A stretch of 64,000 nt of DNA from Salminus brasiliensis (lineage: Eukaryota > Chordata > Actinopteri > Characiformes > Bryconidae): NCBI RefSeq assembly GCF_030463535.1, contig NC_132878.1, positions 33,792,261 to 33,856,260 on the forward strand, given 5' to 3'. Shown here in pieces: positions 24,797-35,575 of the stretch. The number at the start of each line of letters is the position of its first letter. The first letter of the stretch is position 1. The position numbers were made by a program, and so were the translations under genes. Below the pieces are notes generated by a model, which was not told the DNA's origin, ran no database searches, and saw only the letters and a program-made list of their open reading frames with translations.

Positions 24797-24889
24797 TAAT
24801 ATAATACCATTCTAAACCTAAATACCCATTCACACACTTTCATGTTATTAAACTGTAATTCACTTACAATTAATTACACTAATTACTTA

Positions 24890-25330
24890 ATGTCAGCCCC
24901 TCGGTATTGTGCCCTCTCTCGAGCCACCGCCCCAGGCCCAAATAAGGACTTCCAACTTGTTTGGTTCAATGTTTGGTTCATTGTGTCGATTCAGTGTCTT
25001 GTTTCATATTCATGTGTTTCACCTGCAGGCTGGGGGTACTTAAGGAGCCTAGTTTGAGGCCGAGAATTGCATGCTTGGTACCGTGAGGTAGCCCGAGAAG
25101 TTCCCGCTATGGCTCACATTGTGTTAAGGCCAGCTTCTGATCTACGTCCTCGTTCACAAGCAGGCCACCCGGCCATTCAAGAACTCATTATTGTTAACTT
25201 AATTTTATTCTTAAATGTCCATGTATGATATTTCTATTGGGTTTATGTACCAAAACTATTTTTTTACATTACTAATGCCAACATCTCTTTATCTTCTTAA
25301 ATAAAAAAAATATATATTTTTTACTGTACT
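24890..25330 (+). mobile_element. LTR-like dispersed repeat, copy 2 (truncated)
   Basis: Starts TGTCAGCCCCTCGGTATTGT, contains CAGGCCCAAATAAGGACTT and TTTCACCTGCAGGCTGGGGG, AATTGCATGCTTGG...TGAGGTAGCCCGAGAAGTTCC, all shared with the copy at 33138. The inner part and 3' end are shortened. Confidence 0.65.
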
Positions 25331-25499
25331 GTCTTTTTGGAATGGATTCATGTAACTGACATTTTTGGTTACCCTGTATTGTCCCAGACTGGACAGAAAT
25401 GCCCTTTCCATTTTGCATCTCCATCAACAACATAAATAATGTAAGTAAACACTACAGATATCCTCAAAAATAAGCAGTGTGTCAGTTTAGCAAAGAGTT

Positions 25500-25700
25500 T
25501 TCTCAAATGCACCTTCAGGTCCAGCATGTGTTTCAGTCTCAGACCCAATCTAAAAAGACAGTGTGTTAAAAGGGCAAAGGGAAGGGACTTTATTGTAGTC
25601 TTCTTTTCTGTCTGTTACTTATGTCCACTCTCCCTCTACAACCCACCCCCACTCCATGTCCAAAGCAGACACAGAAATCTGGTCAGTGTCTGTGTATGTG
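25500..25700 (+). promoter_or_regulatory. Possible remnant of a cluster promoter module
   Basis: Phrases TTCTGTCTGTTACTTATGTC, CCACTCTCCCTCTACAACCC and GGTCAGTGTCTGTGTATGTG resemble the distal part of the modules at 27220, 30840 and 44620. The proximal part and leader are absent. Weak evidence. Confidence 0.3.
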
Positions 25701-26239
25701 TATTAAAGCAGAAAGAGAGATGTCGGTCGCTGACCAAGGTGCTAAAAGAACCTGCATCAAGCAGAATTGTGGTTTTGGAAAGCCTGAATCCATACGGGAA
25801 CTGGTGTAATCTCTTCTGACACTACTCCAGCATGTTGGAGGCTTCTGACTGCTGCATGCCATTACCACACCAGATGTGTGGTTACAGATGATGCTGAAAC
25901 CTCATATTGTTACCATATAAGGGCCTAGGGAAACCACGGAATGGTGTAATGACAGTTGTTGTGATTTTGTAGTTGCTTGCCAAGGTTACGCCTTTGGTTG
26001 TAGTTGGTTGCCAAGGTACGTGTAACACCTGCATTAATGTGGTTTTGAGAGACAAGATTTAGCTATGGAAACGGCTGCACATGAAACAGACTATGTCAGT
26101 TGTATTTTGAAGTTGATAGTAGTTGATTTGAAAAAAAAGGTGTACGCATCATGGTATCATAGTTAAGTCAAAGGACTGCTCTCTAATCATAGATTAGCTT
26201 GGCTCATCAAGGATGTTTAAAAGGGTATAATACAAAGAA

Positions 26240-26945
26240 CAAATGAAAGCAAGTAATGCAGCAACTAATGGGCATAAACAGGAAAGCAACGTAAACGAGA
26301 CAACCAAAAGAGCGAACACAAAGCACACCTGAGACCGGGGGGCTCTAGGAGCTGAGCTGGGTGAGCAGGGTAGGGTAAACGGGGGGATACAACCAAAACC
26401 TACAGGCCGTGCCTGGAGAGACTAAGGGGGAAACTAAGGATGCGCGTGAACCGTGCAGAGACTACTCAAAAAGTGGTGAAGAGAGCTGGGGAACCAGCTA
26501 CTGAACCATAAATGGCTAGGCCGACCAAACCTGACAACACAGCTGGAGCGAGAGTCGTGGGTAAACCCAGGGAGCGAGCGAAAGTGCCTCGCTAGATCCG
26601 AATATAGCCAAATGGTCCGCTAGTGGCCTAAACAAACTGTGATCTGTGTAACCTCTCAGGCTACCTTGGGGTCCTAGACTAACAATTCTTGGCGAGGAGC
26701 TCAGGAGCTTCGATCTCCTTAAGTACCCCCAGTCTCAGGTGAAACACATTAAGTAAACAAAACATAAATTACTCAATAGAACTAGGAACACGTGAGAAAA
26801 CAAACTGAACCAAACACACGAGCATGAACCAAAACACTGAACCAAAACAGTGAATCAGAACATGAAAGGACACAAAAAGTCCTTAAGGGAGACTGCAGGC
26901 CGAGGCTTAAGTCCGCCCGGGGGGGTGGGGGGAGGTGATGGATAT
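26240..26945 (-). mobile_element. LTR-like dispersed repeat, copy 3
   Basis: Reverse orientation. Holds ACCTGAGACCGGGGGGCTCT, GGTGAAACACATTAAGTAAAC and, at the end, a GC-rich head (CTTAAGTCCGCCCGGGGGG) matching the other copies. Confidence 0.6.
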
Positions 26946-27219
26946 CTAAACTAGACACCGCAGCTTTTGTTTCTTTCTTGTAGCTGTGGTAAAAACATGT
27001 ATTTGGCCTCCATTTTGTGCTGAATAAAGATAGAAACCATGTTTTCTTGCTTTTTTTCTTTTGTTCCTACTGAAGTAAGAGTTACAGTAATGCTAGCTTT
27101 TTCATATTCGCTTACTCATATAGGCCTATCAGTGGCTAAGAGCGGTCAGGATTGGATTGAATATTGTATTGTATACTATACCTGCTGCAGGCTGAGTGTT
27201 ATACTCGGTTTGTTGCTGG

Positions 27220-27617
27220 GTCAACTACTCATATCCACTACCAATTCTGAAGCATACACTCTACCTCTACCCCAAACCCCACTGCAGACGCAGTTGGTTT
27301 GAGGCTTAGCCAGTGTGTGTATGTTTATGGCAAAATGATGTACCACAAAAAAGGAAACCCAAATGTTGTCATGTCTGAGAAGACACCATGGTACTGTGTG
27401 TGGTTTACTGCATCTCACGAAGGGTCTGAAGAAGACTTTAAAAGGCAGATCAGCTCTGTTCAAGTGTGTCACAGTGGACAAAACTCCAGTGAAGAGCTTC
27501 TGAGAGAGTGTCTATACAGTGCTGGGTGTGGAGCTGTCAGTGTGCTGTGAGAACAGTGTTGTTTTACTAGGGAGAATGTTACCTTCTCTTCATTGTGCTT
27601 TACCTCTCTGATGGTGA
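27220..27617 (+). pseudogene. Broken receptor unit: promoter module plus frameshifted leader exon
   Basis: The module contains ACCACAAAAAAGGAAAC (27342-27358), TGTGTGGTTTAC (27397-27408), a TTTAAAAGG TATA-like box (27437-27445) and the usual 5' UTR. The leader ATG is at 27576, but 11 bases found in intact leaders (between ATGTT and ACCTTC) are missing, so the frame runs into a stop after 11 codons. The donor GTGAGT is still present at 27618. No Ig exon follows before the promoter of gene B, so only the head of a former gene remains. Confidence 0.72.
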
Positions 27618-28570
27618 GTGTGGAATTATTTTAGTCATGATATTAATGAACTCTATTCCTATTAAAAGTTGCTTCATATAATATATCAGCTATCAGCACA
27701 GCTATCAGCACAGGATAAAGGTTTTTTATGTTATGCATAAGACATACAACAAGTTGGGTTCCCCACCTCATATCAGCAGATGTTTTGGAATTGAGTGTGT
27801 ATATTCAGAGAGCACATATATGTACTCTGTCTGAGCTGTGTAAAATCTTAGATCTCAGACAGATCCCTGTCTGTATTTTTAAATAATGCTCTTTTGCTTT
27901 ACTTGAGCTCATAGACATGTCTTATATGTAGCTGCTGCTAAAAACAATTTACAATATTTCATTGAAATAAAAAAGGATCACAAAAGTTACTATAGTGAAA
28001 ATATGTATCTGTGTAAGTATATTTGGCTTATACTTGCTTGTACTTCGTTTGATCTAGATACACTTCAGAAAAGTGTAACTAAGTATTCTTGCCATGTACA
28101 TAAAGTTTTAGCATACTTGACTTGTGGTTTGGGGTGGTATGGATTTCAGACAGCCTGCATGGTCCAAATTTTAGTATCAACCTCCCCTACAAAGTGTATT
28201 TTTAGTGTTTTGGTTTAGACTTATATGTCAATTGACGTCTTATGTTTTGACATTCAATACAATATTTTTTAAATAAATATATGATATATAAAATATATAA
28301 AACTATAAAAAAAATATGTTCTTAATCTTGTGTATGAGAGGTGTGTGTAAATGAGGCTGCTCTATCAGCTTTATTAAATTTAAGAGTCTGATACAACTAT
28401 GATGGTAGTAAAACACATTGGTGTGGTCAGAGTTGCATGACTTTGTGTTTCATCATACATGTGTGAAGGAAGCGTGGTCTGTGGTTTGAGCATGTCATCA
28501 TGGTTTCAATTCCCAAATCTTAAATGATACACAGACATGTTTTAACATAGAGTTCTAACCTAACCCACTC

Positions 28571-28757
28571 AGTATCAGAATGTAGTTTGTATACTCGGCT
28601 CTTCATACACTATGCTTATGTGCTATGTATAAGGTATGATGAACACTGGTTCATCAGTGTTTAATAACATTAAAGGTGCTTTTAGATTCATCATACCTTT
28701 ATGAGCACATAAGCATAGTGTATGAAGAGCAGAGTATACAAACTACATTCTGATACT
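28571..28757. repeat. Palindromic MITE, 187 bp
   Basis: The left arm AGTATCAGAATGTAGTTTGT... (28571-28624) is matched by its reverse complement ending ACAAACTACATTCTGATACT (28704-28757), with one or two mismatches over about 54 bp. The loop holds another short inverted repeat. No protein is encoded. Arms and size fit a foldback miniature transposon. Confidence 0.85.
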
Positions 28758-28885
28758 AAATGTCAGAAAATAAGGAAATCATCAGAGCTATCAGAGGAAC
28801 ATATCTATAGCTCTCCTGGAATACCTTCAGCCCAGAACCACCAGCCAAAAAATAAATTAAACAAGAATATGAAGCACACATGTAT

Positions 28886-28896
28886 ATGTGTGTGTG

Positions 28897-28939
<43 letters not shown>
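28886..28939. repeat. (TG)n microsatellite
   Basis: Long GT/TG run with a CA interruption. Confidence 0.95.
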
Positions 28940-28941
<2 letters not shown>

Positions 28942-28944
28942 ATA

Positions 28945-30425
28945 CAGCATAGTACATGGTTTGTGGACACCCATTCTAATGCTGTGGATAAACATGAACA
29001 TACTGGCACAATGCCTAATGCCAGGTGTGGGCTACAGGAGAATGAAGTCCCTTTTTGCTGTGGAGCAGTGGAACTGTGAATGTTCTCTGGAATGATGGTG
29101 CTTCACAGTGGCGGAGCTGGAGCGGAGGGTTGGTCAAAAGCCCTTTTTATTTTTTGTAATGTATTTAAAAAATAACATTATCATCTCAGTGAGCAAAGTT
29201 GGATGTAGCTATAGGTAGCTGAAGCAGAGATGGTTAAAGTTAGGTAGCTACTGAAGGTAGATGACAAGAGTATAATAATGTGCAAAGAAATCAATATAAT
29301 AATTTGGATACAATAATTTGTTTGAAATCAGCCACAGCCCTCACCCACAGAAACAATGTGTCAGGTGAGTCAGCAGTGAGTAAAGGACATGCTCTGCATA
29401 ATTAAACATTAGAGGTTCGCTCACTGGGACACTGGCTAACGTCAACCCTTGGGATACACCTCTGGTTAACATGAGTTGTAGTTTGATAAAACTGACAAAA
29501 GATAGCTGTAGTTACTTCCTGCAAACTAAACAAGATTATCATTAAAGGGCATAAACGTGAACGGTGATCATCTTAAACAGAACATGGCAAACAAGAGGGT
29601 GAAAACAAACAGACCTGAGACGGGGGGTTTAGCTGGGAACCAGCTACTAGACAAGAGCTGCTAGGCCGACCCAACCTGGAACTGCCGCGTGGCAGACGGT
29701 CGCCTAACTGGATTGAGAGCAAAAGGATACTCTCCCTGGATCAACGAGCACACCTCTCCAGACGATTGAACCTCCATGAAGATCAGACGTTGTTGACAGA
29801 GTCGAGCAAAAGCTGACCTTATGCTACTAAGATAATGGATGGTAACCTCTCTGAGTCTAGCGTGGACGCCACTTAAATACCCACAGCCTCAGGTGAAACG
29901 CATGAACTAAACAAGACGTGATGAACCTGAATCAAAACACGTGACGTAAATGAACTTGAACTGAACACTGAACCGATACATACACACTGAAACATGAATC
30001 AAGTCCTTGTGTGAGCCTGTAGGCAGCGGCTCGGCAGTGCCCTGGGGGAGGGTGCGATACCGAGGGGCTGACAGGTTAAACATTGTATTTAGTGAAACAC
30101 CTTCTCAAAACCCTGCTAGTGCACTAAAAGTATAGTTTTTGTGTAAAAGTGTATATTTAATTATATATGTATATGTATATAGTGTGTGTTAATGAGGGAT
30201 TACTTTATAACACAGAAGAATCAGGGGAAGTCCGAGGGAAGTGTGGTTATGGACATTTTGGCAAGGCCCTGGACGTTTAAACTGTCTGGTTCCACCCCTG
30301 GTGATTCAGCCAATCATTTTGGGATATGTTAGGAGTTGGGGATGAAGAGGAGACGAGTGGTGATCATCCAACATCCTGACCTCACTATCGCACTTGTTTC
30401 CCGAATGAGCAGGCATCCCAATACT
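28945..30425 (+). mobile_element. MITE split by later insertions
   Basis: The left part (28945-29110: TGGACACCCATTCTAATGCT, AATGCCAGGTGTGGG) and the right part (30300-30425: GATTCAGCCAATCATTTTGG..., CATCCCAATACTTTTGAAT) are consecutive pieces of the family seen, in the opposite sense, at 35085-35575. The 1.2 kb between them includes the LTR-like copy at 29545-30075. Confidence 0.5.
29545..30075 (-). mobile_element. LTR-like dispersed repeat, copy 4
   Basis: Reverse orientation. Contains AGACCTGAGACGGGGGGTTT, CCTCAGGTGAAACGCATGAA and ends CGAGGGGCTGACAGG, the reverse complement of the CCTGTCAGCCCCTCG head of copy 2. Confidence 0.65.
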
Positions 30426-30839
30426 TTTGAATCTGATTACAATAGCATTTCTTAATGTACTCAACTTTTTACTAATTAGTTCTACTAATAACTAATAATT
30501 ACTGTATTGAAAACTACTACTATGCTGTGTTGACTAATATAATAAAATTGATCCAAATGATAAGAACTTGTTTAGAGAACTACCAACTTCAGTATTTGCA
30601 GAAGTTTAACTTCTCATTGGCCTACATTTGCTGTATCCATTGTTTACATTACTTGCTACATGATTTCTTTCCAATCTTGAAATGTGGTTGAACAGTTAAG
30701 TCATAAAACAAAACATTTAAGCACAAACTTAATAAAGCTAATTTTGATTAAGGAGATTAAGGAGAATAACAGAACAGAATAATGTTCAGGTTCAGTAAAG
30801 CAAAAAGTTTGCTTATATGAAAATTCTGTTTATTGTGTC

Positions 30840-31205
30840 CACTCTCATCTGAAGCAACCTCTCAATCTCTTATCCTAAATCCTCACACCCCCACCCCACA
30901 TCCACTGTAGATCCAGTAACTTGGTCACTATGGGTATACTGACAATGATGTGGCACAAAACAGGAAAGAGTATGTGATGTCATGATTTAAGCAACATCAT
31001 GTCACTGTGTTTAGTGGTTTAGTGATTCTTAGGAAAGGTCTGAGGAAGACTCTAAAAGACAGATCAGTCCTGTCCAAGAATGTCTGAGCACAGCTCCATT
31101 ATAGTGGGTTAACCTCCAGTGAAGAGCTGCTGAGAGAGTGTGTATACAGGGTTAGTGTAGGAGCTGTCAGTGTGCTGTGAGGTCAGCGTTGTTTTACTAG
31201 TGAGG
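30840..31205 (+). promoter_or_regulatory. Promoter module and 5' UTR of gene B
   Basis: Contains GTGGCACAAAACAGGAAAG (about 30951-30969; ETS-like GGAA with a degenerate RUNX-like ACCACA), TTTAGTGGTTTAG, TCTAAAAGACAGATCAG (31051-31067) in the TATA-like position, and the standard 5' UTR ending TGTTTTACTAGTGAGG before the ATG. Confidence 0.62.
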
Positions 31206-31254
31206 ATGTTGCTGAGCTTTTACCTACTCTTCATCGGGCTTCACGTCTCTGAAG
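31206..31254 (+). CDS. Gene B exon 1: signal peptide
   Basis: 49 nt, MLLSFYLLFIGLHVSE, phase 1 end at GAAG|GTGAGT. Confidence 0.85.
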
Positions 31255-32638
31255 GTGAGTATGACATTCTCTTAATCTTGATGCTGCTGCTGATAGTTTT
31301 GAGACCTGGGCCTGATTAATAAATATGGAAAAATGCTATTTCTTTACAGAGTAGATATTTTTTTTAATTAATGTATTCGTTGTTTTATGAAGAAGGTTTC
31401 AAAAGGTTTAAACATGTGATTAAGCTTATCCTACTGATGCTGCAGCATTATCGTACTGTGTTTCTGCAGGCTGCACTCTGGTAAAGAGAAAAACAGTGAG
31501 TATGACAGTTTATACAGGAGAGTCAGTAGTTCTACCCTGCTACTGCACTGACAACAAAACCCCTGAAAAGTTCACCTGGAAGAAGCTCAGCACAAACAGA
31601 AAGACATGGGAAGAGCTATCACAGAGAAGCAGAGTCTGGCTGTTAAATTATCACTCTCCAGGTAATCTCTCTCTACTCATATCACCCGTGTGTGAAGAGG
31701 ATGGAGGAGATTACAGGTGTGAAGTTAAGGAGGGTGAATATGTTTACATCAGACTCACCGTTAAAGGTAAAACACTGCCCGAATCTTTTACTTTTAGGGA
31801 ATTGCAAATCCAAAATGTACATGTAGAAACTCAACTCTTTTTTAAAGACACACTTCACAATCCACAGATTCCCCCAAATAGAAGCTAGAAATGTAGCTAT
31901 TCTTGCACAGCTACATCTTTGAAATTGTGTGTACCATTGCTGTGGGTGTCTCGTATTGTTGGTAAACAGTTGTGTGCACAGCACAGCTGCTTCTCACCAG
32001 CATTTAAGAGTAAAAAGTATTACCAAGTTTACGGTCAAAAAAGTAACCTGTAGTGCTGCTTCTGATAAAACTTGTTTAGCGATGCTTGTGATCGCACATG
32101 ATTTTACATTATTGTGATTATTATTATTTATCCTAATCCTATTATTTTTCTCTTATTCATTTGTAATATTCATTTACGGTAAGTGACTTTATTGAGGTGT
32201 GTTTCTGCAGCCTGCACTCTGGTGAACAGTGGAAAGCCAATCAGTATCAAAGCTCATACAGGGAGGTCAGTTCTGCTGCCCTGCTCCTGCACTGACCTAC
32301 ACGCCACGCCAGAGACAGTCACCTGGAAGAAACTCAACACAAAACGAAACGCATGGGAGGAGATATCACAGAGGAAAAGAGTTCAGCTGGTTAATGATCA
32401 CTCTCCAGCTAATCTCTCTCTTATCATATCACACCTGACTGCAGAGGATGGAGGAGATTACAGGTGTGAAGTTGCAGGAGAGGAAATCCGAGATGTCATG
32501 CTCATTGTTGAAGGTAACACTACAGGGCTGTTAGGAACACATGACAGATGACTCTTCTCTACCTTCTCTACTATATTCTATGGTCAAACTGCTTTTAATT
32601 ATTAATATCTCTTTGAATTGTCCTTTTTTCTAGGATCA

Positions 32639-32683
<45 letters not shown>

Positions 32684-34060
32684 CACTGCTGTCAACATTA
32701 ACACGTTAACCTTTTTTTAAATGCAAATTAATCATCTTATCCTGTTTAGCCCCAACTTCCTCCTGTACGTCACTCTCTTTACAGAGGCTAGTGACGTATT
32801 AACGGTTTTCTTTAGTGATGTAAATACAGCGTTGCTACTGTTGAGCTCAGAGGGTAGATTACACTTAATTTATGCTGAAATATCATAATTTCATAACTAA
32901 CTCTCATTCTCTTACACCTCCCTCATCTCCCTCTCTCTCTGCTGCTCCTCTCTTAGCTTGCTTATTCGAGCACAATGACTGATCATCCATTTATCTCCTA
33001 AAAAGTTGTATTTTTCTCTAAAAATTCAAGGATGTGCTAGATAGCATTTTAACTTCTGATTAATAAGAATTAATCACAGAATATTGTTGTGATTAATGGC
33101 ATTAAACTTTTTAATTGATTGACACCACTAATAAAAATACAGTGCCCTCCCCGGGGCGATTCCGAAGCCCTGCCCACAGGCTCACAGAATGACTTTTGTT
33201 GGGTTTCCATTATGATTTTTATTCATAGATTCGGTTCCGTGTTTGATTCAGACTCATCACGTCATGTTTAGTTAATGCGTTTCACCTGAGACTGGGCATA
33301 CTTAAGGGGCTTCGACGCTCAGTTAGACACTGAGAATTAAATGGTTTGGAACTTTGAGGTAGCCCAAGAGGTTCCCATCTCTGACCATGGTGTGTTTAGG
33401 CCAGATTCAGCTTGACTTCCTCGTTTGCGAGCAATCCACCTGGCGGTTCAAGTACTCAGCTAGGTTTGCTCGCTATCTGCGGAGACAGACCAACAACTCT
33501 CGCTCCAGCTCGACTACCCACGTTGGCCTTGCCATTTTTGGTTCTGCAGCTGGTCCCCCAGCTCTCGTTTCCCCTTGTCTTAGTAGACTCAGTGCCAGGC
33601 GAGCGCAGATTTAGTTCTCCCCTGTTCATCCCAGGCCCTGCCTGCTGGTTTTTGTTAGTTTTCCCATCCCGTTTCCTGCCCTTCGTTCAAGCTCAGCTCC
33701 CTGAATCCCCCCAGTCTCAGGTGTGTTTTGTGTTGGCCCTTTGATTTGTCACGTTTGTATTTAGTTTGTCTTTGTGCCCTGTAGGTGCTGCCTTTTTGCT
33801 TATCTTGCCCCTTTGTGTTTTCCTGAGTTCTATTAATAAATTACTTGTGTTGGAACCATTTCTGCGAGTGTTCATCCCTCTGTGCCTGGCCTAACCCACC
33901 ATGACAGAAACTACAATTACCTGATTGCTGCTGTTCTGTTTCTGCTCTTTCTCTCTTCTCTTTCTACAGGGCTTCAAGCTATACCTATAACATCTGGACC
34001 AGTGGTCAGTGACCAACCCGGTCTGGCCACTTCAGTCACTGCACCAGCTGAAGGTTTATA

Positions 34061-34091
<31 letters not shown>

Positions 34092-34596
34092 CTACCTATT
34101 GTCTTGTCATCTCAAATATCTGTTAATTTTTAGTTCTCAGAGAACTGAACAAACACATTTTTTTTTTTTTACAATTTATTAATTAGTGTGAAATTACACC
34201 ACCTTTTTCAGCCTTATATCACTTGTTTACTGTCAACACGTTAAGCTTTAACTCAGAAAGACTTTACAGTCTATTAGTCAGATAAAGCTGTAGATCCTTT
34301 GCTCTGAATAGCATATATTTGAATTTTTGTAGATTATATAAATAGGATTTATTTGTGACAGGTTCTCCGCAGTCTCTACCCTTCGTCCCCTTTGCCTTGG
34401 TGACAGTGATCTTCCTCCACATTATAGTGGCTGTGGTTTATCACACCAAGAGAACCAAAGGTACAAACAACACAATCAAGCTGTTTTCTGCTGATGTTCT
34501 TCTGCCTGTGAGTAAAGACCTGTTTCAAAAATTTCAGGTCCTGCTAGAGTTCTCTACATCAACGTTAATGGAGATGGAATGGTCAGTCAGGAATGA
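31206..34596 (+). CDS. Gene B: two-Ig receptor with one ITIM-like tyrosine
   Basis: Exons: 31206-31254 leader, 31470-31766 Ig1, 32211-32513 Ig2, 33970-34053 stalk, 34362-34460 transmembrane, 34538-34596 tail. All internal exons are phase 1-1 and together encode 296 residues. Both Ig domains are V-type with LPC(Y/S)C, FTWKK or VTWKK, NLSLLI or NLSLII, and GDYRCE. Ig1 is short around the D strand and has an extra Cys (SPVCEEDGGDY). The stalk (217-244) is Pro/Thr-rich. The membrane segment is about 252-271 with a His near the middle and no acidic or basic residue, so adaptor pairing is not evident. The tail has RVLYINV (Y284), which fits the ITIM pattern and also the YxN pattern bound by Grb2-type SH2 domains. 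A surface immune receptor is the likely role; ligand unknown. Confidence 0.8.
31470..31766 (+). CDS. Gene B Ig exon 1
   Basis: 297 nt, phase 1-1, begins GCTLVKRKT after TTTCTGCAG. The codons for PGN create CAG|GTAATC, a possible cryptic splice donor at 31659-31667. Confidence 0.87.
32211..32513 (+). CDS. Gene B Ig exon 2
   Basis: 303 nt, phase 1-1, begins ACTLVNSGKP; LPCSC, VTWKKL, DYRCEV. Its closest relative by eye is the third Ig exon of gene C (41256-41573), which shares TDLHATPE and GE(E/L)(I/L)RDxxLIV. Confidence 0.87.
32638..32683. repeat. (TAA)n microsatellite
   Basis: About 14 TAA units in intron 3 of gene B. Confidence 0.95.
33138..33905 (+). mobile_element. LTR-like dispersed repeat, copy 5 (fullest copy)
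   Basis: The head CAGTGCCCTCCCCGGGGCGA, then TTTCACCTGAGACTGGGCAT, CTTAAGGGGCTTC, a TCTATTAATAAATTAC polyadenylation-like stretch near 33830 and an end CCACCATGACAG. Other copies start TGTCAG, so the ends are TGTCA...TGACA, as in a solo LTR. No gag/pol coding was seen. It sits in intron 3 of gene B. Confidence 0.62.
33970..34053 (+). CDS. Gene B stalk exon
   Basis: 84 nt, phase 1-1, encodes a Pro/Thr/Ser-rich 28-residue stalk after TTTCTACAG. Confidence 0.7.
34362..34460 (+). CDS. Gene B transmembrane exon
   Basis: 99 nt, begins [20 protein letters not shown] and ends in TKRTK. Nearly the same as the exons at 42985-43083 and 62495-62593. Confidence 0.85.
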
Positions 34597-34986
34597 AGCA
34601 GTTCTCAAACATCAGCATGCATTCACCGTTGAAGAGTCAGCACATGGTTTTCAGATTGCAGATTTTCATGTGTTCTTCAGATGCTCCACAGAGTTGTTCC
34701 ACAGATGCTGTTCATATAGAGACCAAACACAGACACATGAAAATTGACTTTAGTTCTTTTAACCTTTATTGCCAGTGCGCCTAGCAGCCTGGCCTAGAGG
34801 AGTGACCGACCTACTGACAGACTGTTGAACTGCACATGGCTTTTATTTGCCTAGAAGGCATTTTCTTGTACTATAAGCTAACAAGTATATGTTCTTCCGA
34901 GATGAGATGTAATCTTGGCTAATCTGAGGTTGGGTCTCCTTGCTTGAATAATTATTGTAAGGGGAAGTGGTACCAACTATGGCATT

Positions 34987-34992
34987 AATAAA
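34987..34992 (+). terminator. Polyadenylation signal candidate, gene B
   Basis: AATAAA about 390 bases after the stop codon. Confidence 0.45.
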
Positions 34993-35084
34993 TTGAGAAA
35001 TACCTAACAATCAGTGTACTAAAACATTATAGTAAAGGCTGCTGGGTGCTTATAAGGCCTTTTGAAAACATCACTTGAACACTA

Positions 35085-35575
35085 TATGGACAAAATGTTC
35101 GAGACACCAGCTCAGTCTTTGTTGTGTTCGTCCTGCTTTTGTTGGAGAAACTATGTTCTATGGTCTGAAAAAAAACGCTTTCTTTTAGATTTTGGAACAT
35201 TGCTGTGAGGATTTGATTACAGTAAGTAACAAGAGCATTAGTGAGGTCAGGATGTTGGATGGTCACCACACCACCTCATCCCCAACCTCTCTAATCATCC
35301 CAAAAGTATTGAAAGGAGCACCATCATTCCAGAAAACACACTTCCACTGCTCCATAGCTCAATGCTGGGGGGGGCATTATACCCCACCTGGCATTAAGCA
35401 TGGTGCCAATAGATTTATGTTTATCTGCTCCAGAGAGTCCTATTTAGTCTATTGGCAAAATGTCTCTGCAGGGACTAGACAAACTGTGTATTTGTACATC
35501 TGTGTCAGCAAAGGGTGCAACTTAAAGTAGCTTAATATATTCATTAGAAGGGGTGTCCACAAACGTTTGGATAGC
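35085..35575 (+). mobile_element. MITE-like element, CACTATATGG family
   Basis: Starts CACTATATGGACAAAATGTT and ends GTCCACAAACGTTTGGATAG; the ends are imperfect inverted repeats. No transposase is encoded. Related pieces occur at 13745-13890 and 28945-30425. Confidence 0.65.

Noticed and set aside
28880..29095. Plus- and minus-strand frames over the (TG)n tract, with Val-Cys or His-Thr runs
   Set aside because: They are the translation of a dinucleotide repeat.
34538..34784. Long frames continuing after the gene B tail in other frames (34355-34784)
   Set aside because: They overlap the transmembrane and tail exons by reading through introns and 3' UTR; the spliced model explains the region.
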